Source of the DNA: an uncultured Bacteroidales bacterium
GTDB lineage: Bacteria > Bacteroidota > Bacteroidia > Bacteroidales > P3
Length of the DNA stretch: 33,053 bases
Direction of reading: 5' to 3'
NCBI GenBank assembly: GCA_947306225.1
Contig: CAMZFW010000006.1
Coordinates: forward strand, 1-33,053
Below, one piece after another: positions 18,048 through 26,564 of this stretch. The first letter of the stretch is position 1, and each line of letters begins with the position of its first letter. The position numbers and the translations under genes are program-made. A model generated the notes under the pieces. The model was not told the origin of the DNA and searched no databases. It saw only the letters and a list, made by a program, of their open reading frames with translations.

Positions 18048-18794
18048 TTATGCATCTTCCATGCCACCACATATTGGCAGGACAACGCTAGTGATGTATG
18101 GGCACATGTCGCTGGCAAGGAACAGGCACGCCTGCGCCACCTCGTCGGTAGTGCCGGGACGCTTCATGGGTATGCGGCTGCACCATGTGTCCATCAGTTC
18201 TTTGGGAACTTCGGCGGTCATCTCAGTCTCAATAAATCCGGGACAGACGATATTGACACGTATATTGCGGGCGGCAAATTCTTTTGCACAGCTTTTGCTA
18301 AAGCCAATGATACCGGCCTTTGAGGCAGCATAGTTCGCCTGATTGTAATTCCCCGCGATACCGACAACGGAACCAATATTGACTATAGAGCCTTTCCCTT
18401 GTTTCCACATGAGGGGCTGCACGGCCTTTGTCATGCAGAATACGCTCTTGAGATTCACGCCGACAACATGGTCGAATTGTTCTTCAGTCATGCGCTTAAG
18501 GGCTGAGTCGTCGGTGATGCCGGCATTATTGACCAATATGTCGATGTGTCCAAAGTCCTGCATCACTTCGGCAACGAAAGTCTGGGCTTGGTTGTAGTCT
18601 GCCACGTCGACAGCGTAGCCCTTTGCCTGCACGCCTGCGTCGATAAGCTCTTGCTCCACTTGAATCATCTTCTCGTTCCGACTGCGGGCGCAGAATGCTA
18701 TGTTGCAGCCTTCTTTAGCAAAGCGGCGGGCGATGGCAAGGCCGATGCCGCGTGTGGCACCAGTAATAATAGCAACTTTGTTTTCTAAAAGCAT
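18048..18794 (-). CDS. fabG: 3-oxoacyl-ACP reductase (SDR family)
   Basis: VAIITGATRGIGLAIA (TGxxxGIG), VNNAGITDD, NIGSVVGIAGNYNQANYAASKAG (YxxxK), RVNIVCPGFIETEMT. Confidence 0.95.
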   Translation of the reverse strand: MLLENKVAIITGATRGIGLAIARRFAKEGCNIAFCARSRNEKMIQVEQELIDAGVQAKGYAVDVADYNQAQTFVAEVMQDFGHIDILVNNAGITDDSALKRMTEEQFDHVVGVNLKSVFCMTKAVQPLMWKQGKGSIVNIGSVVGIAGNYNQANYAASKAGIIGFSKSCAKEFAARNIRVNIVCPGFIETEMTAEVPKELMDTWCSRIPMKRPGTTDEVAQACLFLASDMCPYITSVVLPICGGMEDA

Positions 18795-18824
18795 AGCTGT
18801 TTTGTATAGAGTATTATTATTAAA

Positions 18825-18857
18825 AAGGGAGTTGTCTCAAAATGAGGCAACTCCCTT
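18825..18857 (-). terminator. Rho-independent terminator after gapA
   Basis: AAGGGAGTTGTCTCA-AAA-TGAGGCAACTCCCTT; minus strand continues into TTTAATAATAAT. Confidence 0.85.
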
Positions 18858-18885
18858 GGGTGATTTAATTACTTGACAATGTTGA

Positions 18886-19893
18886 TTAGAGCAGAGTTGC
18901 CAGTTTGGCAGCCAGATCGCCAACGCGGGTGCTGTAGCCCTTCTCGTTGTCGTACCAGCTGACAACCTTCACGAAGTTGCCATCCATCACCTGGGTCAGC
19001 AGGCTGTCGAAGATGGAGCTGTGGGTGTTGTCGATGATGTCGACGCTGACGATAGGCTCGTCAACATACTGCAGCACACCCTTCATCGAGCCTTCGGCGG
19101 CTTCTTTGATGGCGGCATTGATTTCCTCCTTGGTGACATTGCAGCACATCTCGGCGGTCAGGTCGACGACAGAGCCGTCAGGAGTGGGAACGCGCATGGC
19201 GAAACCGTCCAGTTTGCCCATCAGTTCGGGGATTACCAGACCCACGGCCTTGGCAGCACCGCTGGAGGTGGGGATGATAGAGATGGCGGCAGCACGGGCA
19301 CGACGCAGGTCGCTGTGGGGCTGGTCGAGAATCTTCTGGTCGTTGGTATAGCTGTGGATGGTGTTCATCAGACCACGCTTGATACCGAACTTGTCGTTCA
19401 GCACCTTGGCAACGGGAGCCAGGCAGTTGGTGGTGCAGCTGGCGTTGCTGACGAGTTGCATATCCGGGGTCAGCACGTTGTCGTTCACGCCCATGACGAC
19501 GGTGGCATCCACATCGTCAGCCTTGCCGGCGGGAACAGTGAGGATAACCTTCTTGGCTCCGGCATTGATGTGCTTCATCATCTGGTCTCTCTTCTTGAAG
19601 AGGCCGGTGGATTCGATTACGATGTCAACACCCAGTTCGCCCCAGGGGAGGTTCTGCGGGTCGCGCTCGGCATAGATTTTCACTTTCTTACCATTGACCA
19701 CAATGCAGTCGCCTTCGGCATGCACTTCACCCTCGAAATTGTCGTGGATGGAGTCGTATTTGAACAGATAAGCGAGCGTGTCAGCGCTGGTGAGGTCATT
19801 GATAGCTACGATGTCCAACTCGGGGTGGTCAAGCATAGCGCGGAAGGACATACGTCCAATTCGGCCGAAACCATTGATTGCAACTTTTGCCAT
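18886..19893 (-). CDS. gapA: Glyceraldehyde-3-phosphate dehydrogenase, type I
   Basis: VAINGFGRIGRMSFRA; LVSNASCTTNCLAPVAKVL; MRVPTPDGSVVDLTAE; WYDNEKGYSTRV. Confidence 0.97.
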   Translation of the reverse strand: MAKVAINGFGRIGRMSFRAMLDHPELDIVAINDLTSADTLAYLFKYDSIHDNFEGEVHAEGDCIVVNGKKVKIYAERDPQNLPWGELGVDIVIESTGLFKKRDQMMKHINAGAKKVILTVPAGKADDVDATVVMGVNDNVLTPDMQLVSNASCTTNCLAPVAKVLNDKFGIKRGLMNTIHSYTNDQKILDQPHSDLRRARAAAISIIPTSSGAAKAVGLVIPELMGKLDGFAMRVPTPDGSVVDLTAEMCCNVTKEEINAAIKEAAEGSMKGVLQYVDEPIVSVDIIDNTHSSIFDSLLTQVMDGNFVKVVSWYDNEKGYSTRVGDLAAKLATLL

Positions 19894-19944
19894 AGTATTG
19901 TTTTTTAAATGATTATAGATAAAATTACTTAATTTTTGATTTTA

Positions 19945-19952
19945 CAAATATA
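19945..19952 (-). promoter_or_regulatory. -7 box (TATATTTG) of gapA
   Basis: CAAATATA on + strand. Confidence 0.5.
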
Positions 19953-19982
19953 CATTTTTTTTTCGTATTGATAAAAAAATTG

Positions 19983-19990
19983 TACTTTTG
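19983..19990 (+). promoter_or_regulatory. -7 box (TACTTTTG) of the transglycosylase cluster
   Basis: AATTGTACTTTTGCAGCAAG. Confidence 0.55.
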
Positions 19991-20029
19991 CAGCAAGAAA
20001 TATTTTCTAAATTGTGTTTAGAATACTAA

Positions 20030-20977
20030 GTGACAGTGATAAAGAAATATAAAAATGCCGATCCCATCCGTCAAAGAAAGCTGCTCATCGCCAGACGTTG
20101 GTGCTTTTTTGCGTTGATGGTTATCGCCATTTTTATGTATGTCTTTTGGAGCAATACACACTGTGGTTCCTTCGGACGCATTCTGTCATGGATTATCTTC
20201 GGGTTGTGGCTGGTTCCTCTTGTCCAAGTCCTTTATTGCAAGTTCTTTCCACCCATTGTCACCCCATTGATGGTGCATCGTTATTTTCAGCAGCGCAAGG
20301 CAGGTAAGTCAGATGTCCGTATCCGATGGCAGTATGTCCCAATCGAAGAGATTTCTCCATATTTGATTAACGCAGTGGATGTGGCTGAAAACATGGGACT
20401 ATTCATGTATAGTCGTGGTTTTCTTTTCTATGCACTTCGTTGGGCACATACACTCAACCAGATGAGTCCTAGGTTGCGCGGTGGAAGTATTATTACACAG
20501 CAGACTGCTAAGAATTGTTTCCTGCCCCACAGTCGCACATTGCTTAGAAAGCTAGTAGAGGTATATTATGTTGTGCTTATGGAACTCTTTTGGAACAAAA
20601 AGCGTATTATGGAGTGTTATTTGAACATTGTTGAATTCGGTGAAGGACTATATGGCTGCGAAGTTGCCAGCCAGCACTATTTCCAACATTCCGCTGCCGC
20701 CATCACAGAACGTGAGTCCATTCTGTTGGCAGCGACCCTTCCTTGGCCTTTGTCGGCAAATCCTGACAAACATACGTCATACTACGATGAGCGTATAAGC
20801 AGAATCTCAGCACGTCTCCTAGAGCATGAGCCAATTGATTGGAATGCCCGTTATGAGGATTTGGATTCTGAAAAGATTAAAGAGGGCAACCGTGGACTGC
20901 TATTCTTTGTCAAATGGCTGTGTCTTCAACAAATTAAAAGCATTCAATCACGGAAAAGGATGTTTTTTTTATCATAA
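20030..20977 (+). CDS. GT51 peptidoglycan transglycosylase-like (MtgA-like), paralog 1, altered motifs
   Basis: N-terminal TM; RGGSIITQQTAKNCFLPHSRTLLRK; WNKKRIMECYLNIVEFGEGLYGCEVASQHYF. Starts at GTG; TAA immediately upstream at 20027-20029. Confidence 0.88.
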   Translation: MTVIKKYKNADPIRQRKLLIARRWCFFALMVIAIFMYVFWSNTHCGSFGRILSWIIFGLWLVPLVQVLYCKFFPPIVTPLMVHRYFQQRKAGKSDVRIRWQYVPIEEISPYLINAVDVAENMGLFMYSRGFLFYALRWAHTLNQMSPRLRGGSIITQQTAKNCFLPHSRTLLRKLVEVYYVVLMELFWNKKRIMECYLNIVEFGEGLYGCEVASQHYFQHSAAAITERESILLAATLPWPLSANPDKHTSYYDERISRISARLLEHEPIDWNARYEDLDSEKIKEGNRGLLFFVKWLCLQQIKSIQSRKRMFFLS

Positions 20978-20986
20978 TTGAATTTT

Positions 20987-21934
20987 ATGTTGCCAAAAGT
21001 CACTAATAGCAAACATAATAAAAGAAGTAGCAGTCGGTGGAAACAACCTAAGGTTGGACATAAGGTGTGGCGCATCCTATGGGTGATGTGTGTGTTGTTG
21101 ATCCTGTTTGTTGCCTTGCAGGTAGTATGCAGGCATTTTATGATTACTATCACACCCCACATGATAGCCAGATGTCTAGGGGTGATTTGTGTGTCTTTGT
21201 TGCTATTTACGGTCTTACAGGTGGTAGTATACAAGTTCGTGATTCCTCCTATCACCCCCCACATGATAACTAGATACTTTCAACAGCGTAAGGATTCTGG
21301 TCGTCAAGTGCGTTTTGAGCGAAAATACGTCCCTATTGATGATATCTCATCGAATCTGATTGATGCAACCCTTATTGCCGAGGATTGGCTGTTTGTGTAC
21401 CATCATGGATTCTTGTTTAATGAGTTATGTCGTGCCTATTCAAGGAATAAGCAGGATTCGGGTTTGCGAGGCGGCAGCACAATCAGCCAGCAGACTGCAA
21501 AGAATTGTTTTCTGCCGTTCAGTAGAACCCTCTTGCGCAAAGCTGTTGAAGCTTACTACACCTTCCTGATTGAAAAGATATGGGGCAAGAAACGCATCAT
21601 GGAGTGTTATCTCAATGTGATTGAATTTGGCGATGGTATTTATGGTTGTGAGGCAGCCTGCCGTCACTTTTTTCATCATTCATCCAAGTCCGTTTCTGTA
21701 GAGGAAGCCGTGTTGTTAGCAGCCTTGTTGTCGTCTCCGTTAACTGCTGACCCATATCACCATACCGACTTGTATGATGCGCGTATCGCGCATATAAAGA
21801 AACATATCTATAACCAGCCCCCAACAGTCTGGAACCAAAAGCGCGAAGATATGGATCCAGAAAGACTGGCAAGAAGTGAGCACGGACTGATTTTCTTTAT
21901 TAAATGGTGGTGTCTGCAAAAACTCAAAAGATAA
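20987..21934 (+). CDS. GT51 monofunctional peptidoglycan transglycosylase (MtgA-like), paralog 2
   Basis: LIAEDWLFVYHHGF; RGGSTISQQTAKNCFLPFSRTLLRKAVEAYYTFLIEKIWGKKRIMECYLNVIEFGDGIYGCEAACRHFF; ATG at 20987 preferred over the track's TTG. Confidence 0.92.
   Translation: MLPKVTNSKHNKRSSSRWKQPKVGHKVWRILWVMCVLLILFVALQVVCRHFMITITPHMIARCLGVICVSLLLFTVLQVVVYKFVIPPITPHMITRYFQQRKDSGRQVRFERKYVPIDDISSNLIDATLIAEDWLFVYHHGFLFNELCRAYSRNKQDSGLRGGSTISQQTAKNCFLPFSRTLLRKAVEAYYTFLIEKIWGKKRIMECYLNVIEFGDGIYGCEAACRHFFHHSSKSVSVEEAVLLAALLSSPLTADPYHHTDLYDARIAHIKKHIYNQPPTVWNQKREDMDPERLARSEHGLIFFIKWWCLQKLKR
21081..21278 (+). repeat. In-frame 99-bp (33-aa) internal duplication in paralog 2
   Basis: VMCVLLILFVALQVVCRHFMI-TITPHMIARCL versus VICVSLLLFTVLQVVVYKFVIPPITPHMITRYF; matching DNA blocks GGGTGATnTGTGTGT and CCCCACATGATA. 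Confidence 0.8.
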
Positions 21935-21998
21935 AATTAAAAGGTCGTTTCCCACAATTTACCAAACACGTTCCACAATTCACTAATCACAATTAACT

Positions 21999-22874
21999 AT
22001 GTCACGAAAGGTAAAAAAAACAAAGCATAGTAAGAAGCGCAAGCTCAAACGCTGGAAACAGCTCAGTTTTGGCGGTAAGTTATGGCGTTTTATTTGGGTC
22101 ACAGTCCTTGCCGTGTGGGGTTTTACCATCTTTCAGGTGCTGTTTTGTGCCATTTTCAATCCCCCGCTCACGCCGCTGATGGTCAAGCGTTTCTTCCAGC
22201 AGGTGAAAGACCCCGATCGCGTAGTGCGCTTTGAGCGCGACTATGTGCCGCTTAGCCATATTTCCGACAATCTGGTCAACGCCGTCGTTGTCTCCGAGGA
22301 CGGCCTCTATATGTATCACCATGGCTTCGATGTCCACCAGATGAAGATGGCGTATGTCGAAAGCAAGAAAGGCCGTCGCGAGCGTGGTGGCAGCACCATC
22401 AGCCAGCAGACTGCCAAGAACTGTTTCCTGCCCCACAAGCACAGCATGGTACGCAAGGCTGCCGAAGCCTACTATACCTCCCTTATCGAACTCGTTTGGG
22501 GCAAGAAGCGCATCATGGAATGCTACCTCAACATTATCGAGTTTGGCGATGGCATCTATGGTTGCGAGGCTGCCAGCCAGCACTATTTCGGCCATTCCGC
22601 CAGTTCCCTCTCCAAGCGCGAGGCGGCACTGCTCGCCGTCTGTCTCCCCACCCCTTTGAAGAGCAACCCGGGACGTCCTTCGCGCTATCTCAGCCGTCAG
22701 GCCTCCACCGTGCAGGGTCGTATGCGCAGCTATGGGCGTGTCAATCTCGATGCCAAACGCGAAGACCTCAACCCACGCTATGTCAAGATGATGGAGGAAG
22801 AGAACCTTTGGGATTTCGCCTGGTGGGTGCTTACCGATGGCGAGAATCTTAAGAAAGTAAAAACCAAGAAGTAA
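21999..22874 (+). CDS. mtgA: GT51 monofunctional peptidoglycan transglycosylase (MtgA-like), paralog 3, canonical motifs
   Basis: VVVSEDGLYMYHHGFD; RGGSTISQQTAKNCFLPHKHSMVRKAAEAYYTSLIELVWGKKRIMECYLNIIEFGDGIYGCEAASQHYFG. Confidence 0.94.
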   Translation: MSRKVKKTKHSKKRKLKRWKQLSFGGKLWRFIWVTVLAVWGFTIFQVLFCAIFNPPLTPLMVKRFFQQVKDPDRVVRFERDYVPLSHISDNLVNAVVVSEDGLYMYHHGFDVHQMKMAYVESKKGRRERGGSTISQQTAKNCFLPHKHSMVRKAAEAYYTSLIELVWGKKRIMECYLNIIEFGDGIYGCEAASQHYFGHSASSLSKREAALLAVCLPTPLKSNPGRPSRYLSRQASTVQGRMRSYGRVNLDAKREDLNPRYVKMMEEENLWDFAWWVLTDGENLKKVKTKK

Positions 22875-22920
22875 CAACTACAGCTTGTTGGACACATACC
22901 CCCGTTAGTTTATAGGCATC

Positions 22921-23820
22921 ATGGACTGGCATAGATACATTCGAGATTTCGAGGCACACCTCCGGCTGGAGCGCAACCTCGCCGACAACTCGGTGCAGGC
23001 GTACCTACGCGATGTGGAGCATCTGCGCCGCTTTGTCGAGCCCGCAGGCATCGAGCCACAGGATGTGGATGTCGAGCACATCCAAGGCCTCCTCAAAGAA
23101 CTCGCCGAGTCGGGCATTGCCATCACCACCCAGTGCCGTATCATTTCGGGCTTGCGCACCTTTTATCGTATGCTTGTCATTGAGGATGTTGTCTCAGAGA
23201 ATCCTGCCGAATTGGTCGACATGCCCACCCGTCCACAGCATCTGCCCGACGTGCTTACCGACGAGGATGTGGCCGCCATACAGGACACCTTCAACCGTAG
23301 CCTTCCATGGCAGGACCGCAACTATGTCATCGTCGAAGTGCTCTACGGTTGTGGCCTTCGGGTCTCCGAGCTGGTCAATCTCCGTCTCTCCAACATCTAC
23401 CCCGAAGAGGAAATGCTGCAAGTCATCGGCAAAGGCAATAAAGAGCGCTGGGTGCCCATCAACACCCATGCGCTCAACCTTTTGCAGGACTATATCCACA
23501 CCACCCGCAGCCAGCTCACTCCCCAGCCCGGCGAGGAAAAGTACGTCTTCCTCAACCTCCGTGGCCATCACCTCACCCGCGTGGCGGTCTTCCAGTTCAT
23601 CAAGGAGGCTGTCGACAAGGCCGGCCTGCACAAGAATGTGTCGCCACACAGCCTCCGCCACAGCTTCGCCACCGAATTGGTGCAGAACGGTGCCGACCTC
23701 CGTGCCGTGCAGGAAATGCTGGGCCACGAAAGCCTCTCCACCACCCAAATCTACACCCATCTGTCACACCAATACCTCCGCGACACCATCTCTACCTATC
23801 ATCCTCATTATAAGAAATAA
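22921..23820 (+). CDS. xerD: Tyrosine recombinase XerD-like
   Basis: LYGCGLRVSELVNLRLSNI; SPHSLRHSFATELVQNGADLRAVQEMLGHESLSTTQIYTHLS (R-HxxR-H-Y). Confidence 0.94.
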   Translation: MDWHRYIRDFEAHLRLERNLADNSVQAYLRDVEHLRRFVEPAGIEPQDVDVEHIQGLLKELAESGIAITTQCRIISGLRTFYRMLVIEDVVSENPAELVDMPTRPQHLPDVLTDEDVAAIQDTFNRSLPWQDRNYVIVEVLYGCGLRVSELVNLRLSNIYPEEEMLQVIGKGNKERWVPINTHALNLLQDYIHTTRSQLTPQPGEEKYVFLNLRGHHLTRVAVFQFIKEAVDKAGLHKNVSPHSLRHSFATELVQNGADLRAVQEMLGHESLSTTQIYTHLSHQYLRDTISTYHPHYKK

Positions 23821-23840
23821 GACCCATATCCCTCAGCCCC

Positions 23841-24785
23841 ATGTTCTATCTAACATTGATATTAGGCCCGATTGTAGGCGCAGTGATCGGCGGTTTCACC
23901 AACCGTGTCGCCATACGTATGCTCTTCCGTCCCTACACCGCCAAATACATCGGCAAGGTCCACATCCCCCTCACGCCGGGCATCATCCCTAAGGAGAAGG
24001 AGAACATAGCCAAGGCCATCGGCTCCATCATCAGCGACAATCTGCTCAGCTCCCAGGTGCTTTCAGCCACCCTGCTTTCCGACGAGATGGTTGAAAAGCT
24101 CTCCGCCTCCATCGACACCCTTCAGGCGCGGCTGCTCTCCAATCAGGAGTGCCTGCGCGACAGCCTTCTGCGCTACATGTCCCCCGACGAGCTCGACCGC
24201 CTTTCCTCCCAACTACAAGGCGATATCACCCAAGCCGTCTATGCCAAGCTCGCCGACAAGGCCTTGGGTGAGAAAGTGGCAGCCCTCGCCATCGACCAGG
24301 TGATGCAGCACCTCTCCGAGGGCTTCCTCGGCAGCATCAAGGCGGGCATCTTCGACCTCCTCCGCAATTCCATCCAGTCCCGTCTTGCCGACATCATCAA
24401 CGAGATGATGCACAACAATGCCGAACAGATGGTTGCCGACCTGCTTCGCACCGAGACCGACCGCCTCCTCGCCATGCCCGTCCGCGACCTCTGCCAAGGC
24501 AAGGAAGAGCTGTTCGACCAGTTGCGCACCGTCCTTTTAAAGGCCTACCGAATGCTGGTCGAGAACAGTCTCCCGCGTATGCTCGGCACACTCGACATAC
24601 AGCGCATCGTTGAGGAGCGCATCAACGACATGGATATGGCCGAAACCGAACAAATCATCACCACCATTATGGACAAGGAACTGAAGGCCCTGATATGGTT
24701 TGGCGCGCTGTTGGGTTTCCTGTTAGGGTTTGTCACCAACATCTTATTCGGTGCCATGATGGGTTTCCAACTAGGCGTGTTTTAA
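23841..24785 (+). CDS. DUF445 family membrane protein
   Basis: GPIVGAVIGGFTNRVAIRMLFRPYTAKYIGKVHIPLTPGIIPKEKENIAKAIGSIISDNLLS; C-terminal TM LIWFGALLGFLLGFVTNILFGA. Confidence 0.9.
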   Translation: MFYLTLILGPIVGAVIGGFTNRVAIRMLFRPYTAKYIGKVHIPLTPGIIPKEKENIAKAIGSIISDNLLSSQVLSATLLSDEMVEKLSASIDTLQARLLSNQECLRDSLLRYMSPDELDRLSSQLQGDITQAVYAKLADKALGEKVAALAIDQVMQHLSEGFLGSIKAGIFDLLRNSIQSRLADIINEMMHNNAEQMVADLLRTETDRLLAMPVRDLCQGKEELFDQLRTVLLKAYRMLVENSLPRMLGTLDIQRIVEERINDMDMAETEQIITTIMDKELKALIWFGALLGFLLGFVTNILFGAMMGFQLGVF

Positions 24786-24798
24786 ACAATTATGCTTT

Positions 24799-25212
24799 AT
24801 GAGAGAGATTGACGACATCATCATCCACTGCACCGCCACCCGCAAGAACCGACATCATACCGTCGAAGAGATTCGCAAGTGGCACTTAGAAAGAGGCTTC
24901 GACGACATTGGCTATCACTATGTCATCTACCTCGACGGCACCGTCCACATCGGGCGGCCTGTCGAAATAGTGGGTGCCCATGCCTATGGTCACAACCAGC
25001 ACAGCATCGGCATCTGCTATGTGGGTGGGCTCGACCGTCGTGGCCGTCCCGCCAACACACTCAACAAGGCGCAGGAGAGGTCGCTGGTGACGCTTATCCG
25101 AGTCCTGCAAAGCATCTTCCCACAGGCCGGTCTGCATGGCCACAACGAATACTCTGATAAGGAATGCCCCTGTTTCAATGTGGGCGAATGGTGGAACAAA
25201 TACAACAACTGA
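24799..25212 (+). CDS. N-acetylmuramoyl-L-alanine amidase (Amidase_2/PGRP, T7-lysozyme-like)
   Basis: IDDIIIHCTATRKN; HLERGFDDIGYHYVIYLDGTVHIGRPVEIVGAHAYGHNQHSIGICYVGG; GHNEYSDKECPCFNV. Confidence 0.93.
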   Translation: MREIDDIIIHCTATRKNRHHTVEEIRKWHLERGFDDIGYHYVIYLDGTVHIGRPVEIVGAHAYGHNQHSIGICYVGGLDRRGRPANTLNKAQERSLVTLIRVLQSIFPQAGLHGHNEYSDKECPCFNVGEWWNKYNN

Positions 25213-25215
25213 TAT

Positions 25216-26178
25216 ATGGAAAAAGAACTATACCTAGCCGCCGGCTGCTTTTGGGGCGCCGAGCATTTTCTCAAACAAATCGATGGCGTCACCTTCACCG
25301 AAGTGGGCTTCGCCAACGGACACACCGACAATCCCACCTACAAAGAGGTCTACACCGACACCACGGGCTATGCCGAGACCGTGCATCTGCGCTACGACCC
25401 GCTGCGCGTCAGCCTGCGTTTCCTCTTGGAAATGTATTTCAAGGCCATAGACCCCACTAGCCTCAATCAACAAGGTGAAGACCGTGGCACCCGTTACCGC
25501 ACGGGCATCTACTACACCGACCCCGCCGACGAACCCCTTGTCCGCTACATGATGTCCGAGGAGGCAAAACACTACGGCCGGCCCTTGCAGGTCGAGGTGC
25601 TGCCACTCACCAATTTCTACCGCGCCGAGGACTACCACCAGGACTATCTTGTCAACAACCCCGACGGCTACTGCCACCTGCCTGTCGAGCTCTTTGCCTA
25701 TGCCCGCAACAATCGCGACACCGGCACTGTTCAGAAGTCTGACACCTACCGCCTGCTTCTGCGTCAGGCCGAAGCCCTTGCCGATGGCGAGACAGACCGC
25801 ATAGCCCTCATGTCCAATTTCGCTGCCCTGCTGCACGACGCGCTCCACTTCTGGTGGACAGGTTTCTATCGCGTGGTGGGTGACGAGTTGCTGCTGGGTC
25901 CCTTCCAAGGCCCCGTCGCCTGTATGCACATCGGCTACGGCCGTGGTGTCTGTGGCACGGCATGGCAGCAGCGTACCACCCTCATCGTCCCCGACGTGGA
26001 GGCATTTCCCGGCCACATCGCCTGCAGCGCCGCATCGCGTAGCGAAATAGTGGTCCCTGTCTATGACGGTGACACTGTCGTGGCAGTGCTCGACATCGAT
26101 AGCCAGCACTTCGCCACCTTCGACGACTGCGACCGCCACTACCTCGAGCAGCTCGTCGCGCTGCTCTGCCGCCCATAG
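25216..26178 (+). CDS. msrA: Fusion of peptide-methionine (S)-S-oxide reductase MsrA and GAF-type free-methionine-(R)-sulfoxide reductase (fRMsr/MsrC)
   Basis: N-term AAGCFWGAEHFLKQIDGV, SLNQQGEDRGTRYRTGIYY, FYRAEDYHQDYL, NPDGYCHLP (MsrA); C-term WTGFYRV..ELLLGPFQGPVACMHIGYGRGVCGTAWQQRTTLIVPDVEAFPGHIACSAASRSEIVVPV (fRMsr). Confidence 0.93.
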   Translation: MEKELYLAAGCFWGAEHFLKQIDGVTFTEVGFANGHTDNPTYKEVYTDTTGYAETVHLRYDPLRVSLRFLLEMYFKAIDPTSLNQQGEDRGTRYRTGIYYTDPADEPLVRYMMSEEAKHYGRPLQVEVLPLTNFYRAEDYHQDYLVNNPDGYCHLPVELFAYARNNRDTGTVQKSDTYRLLLRQAEALADGETDRIALMSNFAALLHDALHFWWTGFYRVVGDELLLGPFQGPVACMHIGYGRGVCGTAWQQRTTLIVPDVEAFPGHIACSAASRSEIVVPVYDGDTVVAVLDIDSQHFATFDDCDRHYLEQLVALLCRP

Positions 26179-26291
26179 GCATACTGATTATGCCCCGTAT
26201 TTCATCCCAGTCGCTCTGCCCAATAGTCGTCTTTTGGTCGGCTTCTGACGCTCCTGTACCCCATTTTTCGCCCGTTTTTCTCTTGTACTTA

Positions 26292-26446
26292 ACCGTTCGT
26301 TTGCCGTTCGTTATCCGATCGTTTGCCGTTCTAGCGACGGCAAACGACCCCCCAATCGGTAGAATGCGGTAAGATGCGGTAGAATGCGGTAAGATGCGGT
26401 AAGTTTCGGTAAAATGCGGTAAGATGCGGTAAGATGCGGTAAAGAA
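26292..26446 (+). repeat. Dispersed intergenic element, copy 2: hairpin 26320-26346 plus 9 decamer units 26357-26446
   Basis: GTTCGTTATCCGATCGTTTGCCGTTCTAGCGACGGCAAACGACC block identical to copy 1; CGGTAGAATG CGGTAAGATG CGGTAGAATG CGGTAAGATG CGGTAAGTTT CGGTAAAATG CGGTAAGATG CGGTAAGATG CGGTAAAGAA. Confidence 0.95.
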
Positions 26447-26564
26447 CTGCGTAGTTTTTTTTGGAATGGTGTGACTGATTGCACGTAAACACACACAATA
26501 CCCCCTCTCTACGGCCGGATGAGGGCAGCAAAGGGGAAGGATGGTTGAAAGGGAGAGAGTGTGG

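Noticed and set aside
19021-19908. 295-aa + strand ORF antisense to gapA
   Set aside because: Shadow ORF opposite a highly conserved GAPDH; low-complexity composition and no recognisable domain.
23012-23992. 326-aa ORF in an alternate + frame over xerD
   Set aside because: Ser/Pro/Arg-rich frame-shifted translation; XerD frame has all catalytic residues.
22921-25212. Integrase plus T7-lysozyme-like amidase as a prophage or integrative element
   Set aside because: Recombinase looks like core XerD; no capsid, terminase, relaxase, att repeats or tRNA; neighbours are housekeeping genes.
25234-26139. 301-aa minus-strand ORF opposite the msrA fusion
   Set aside because: Antisense shadow; Val/Gly-rich without domains.
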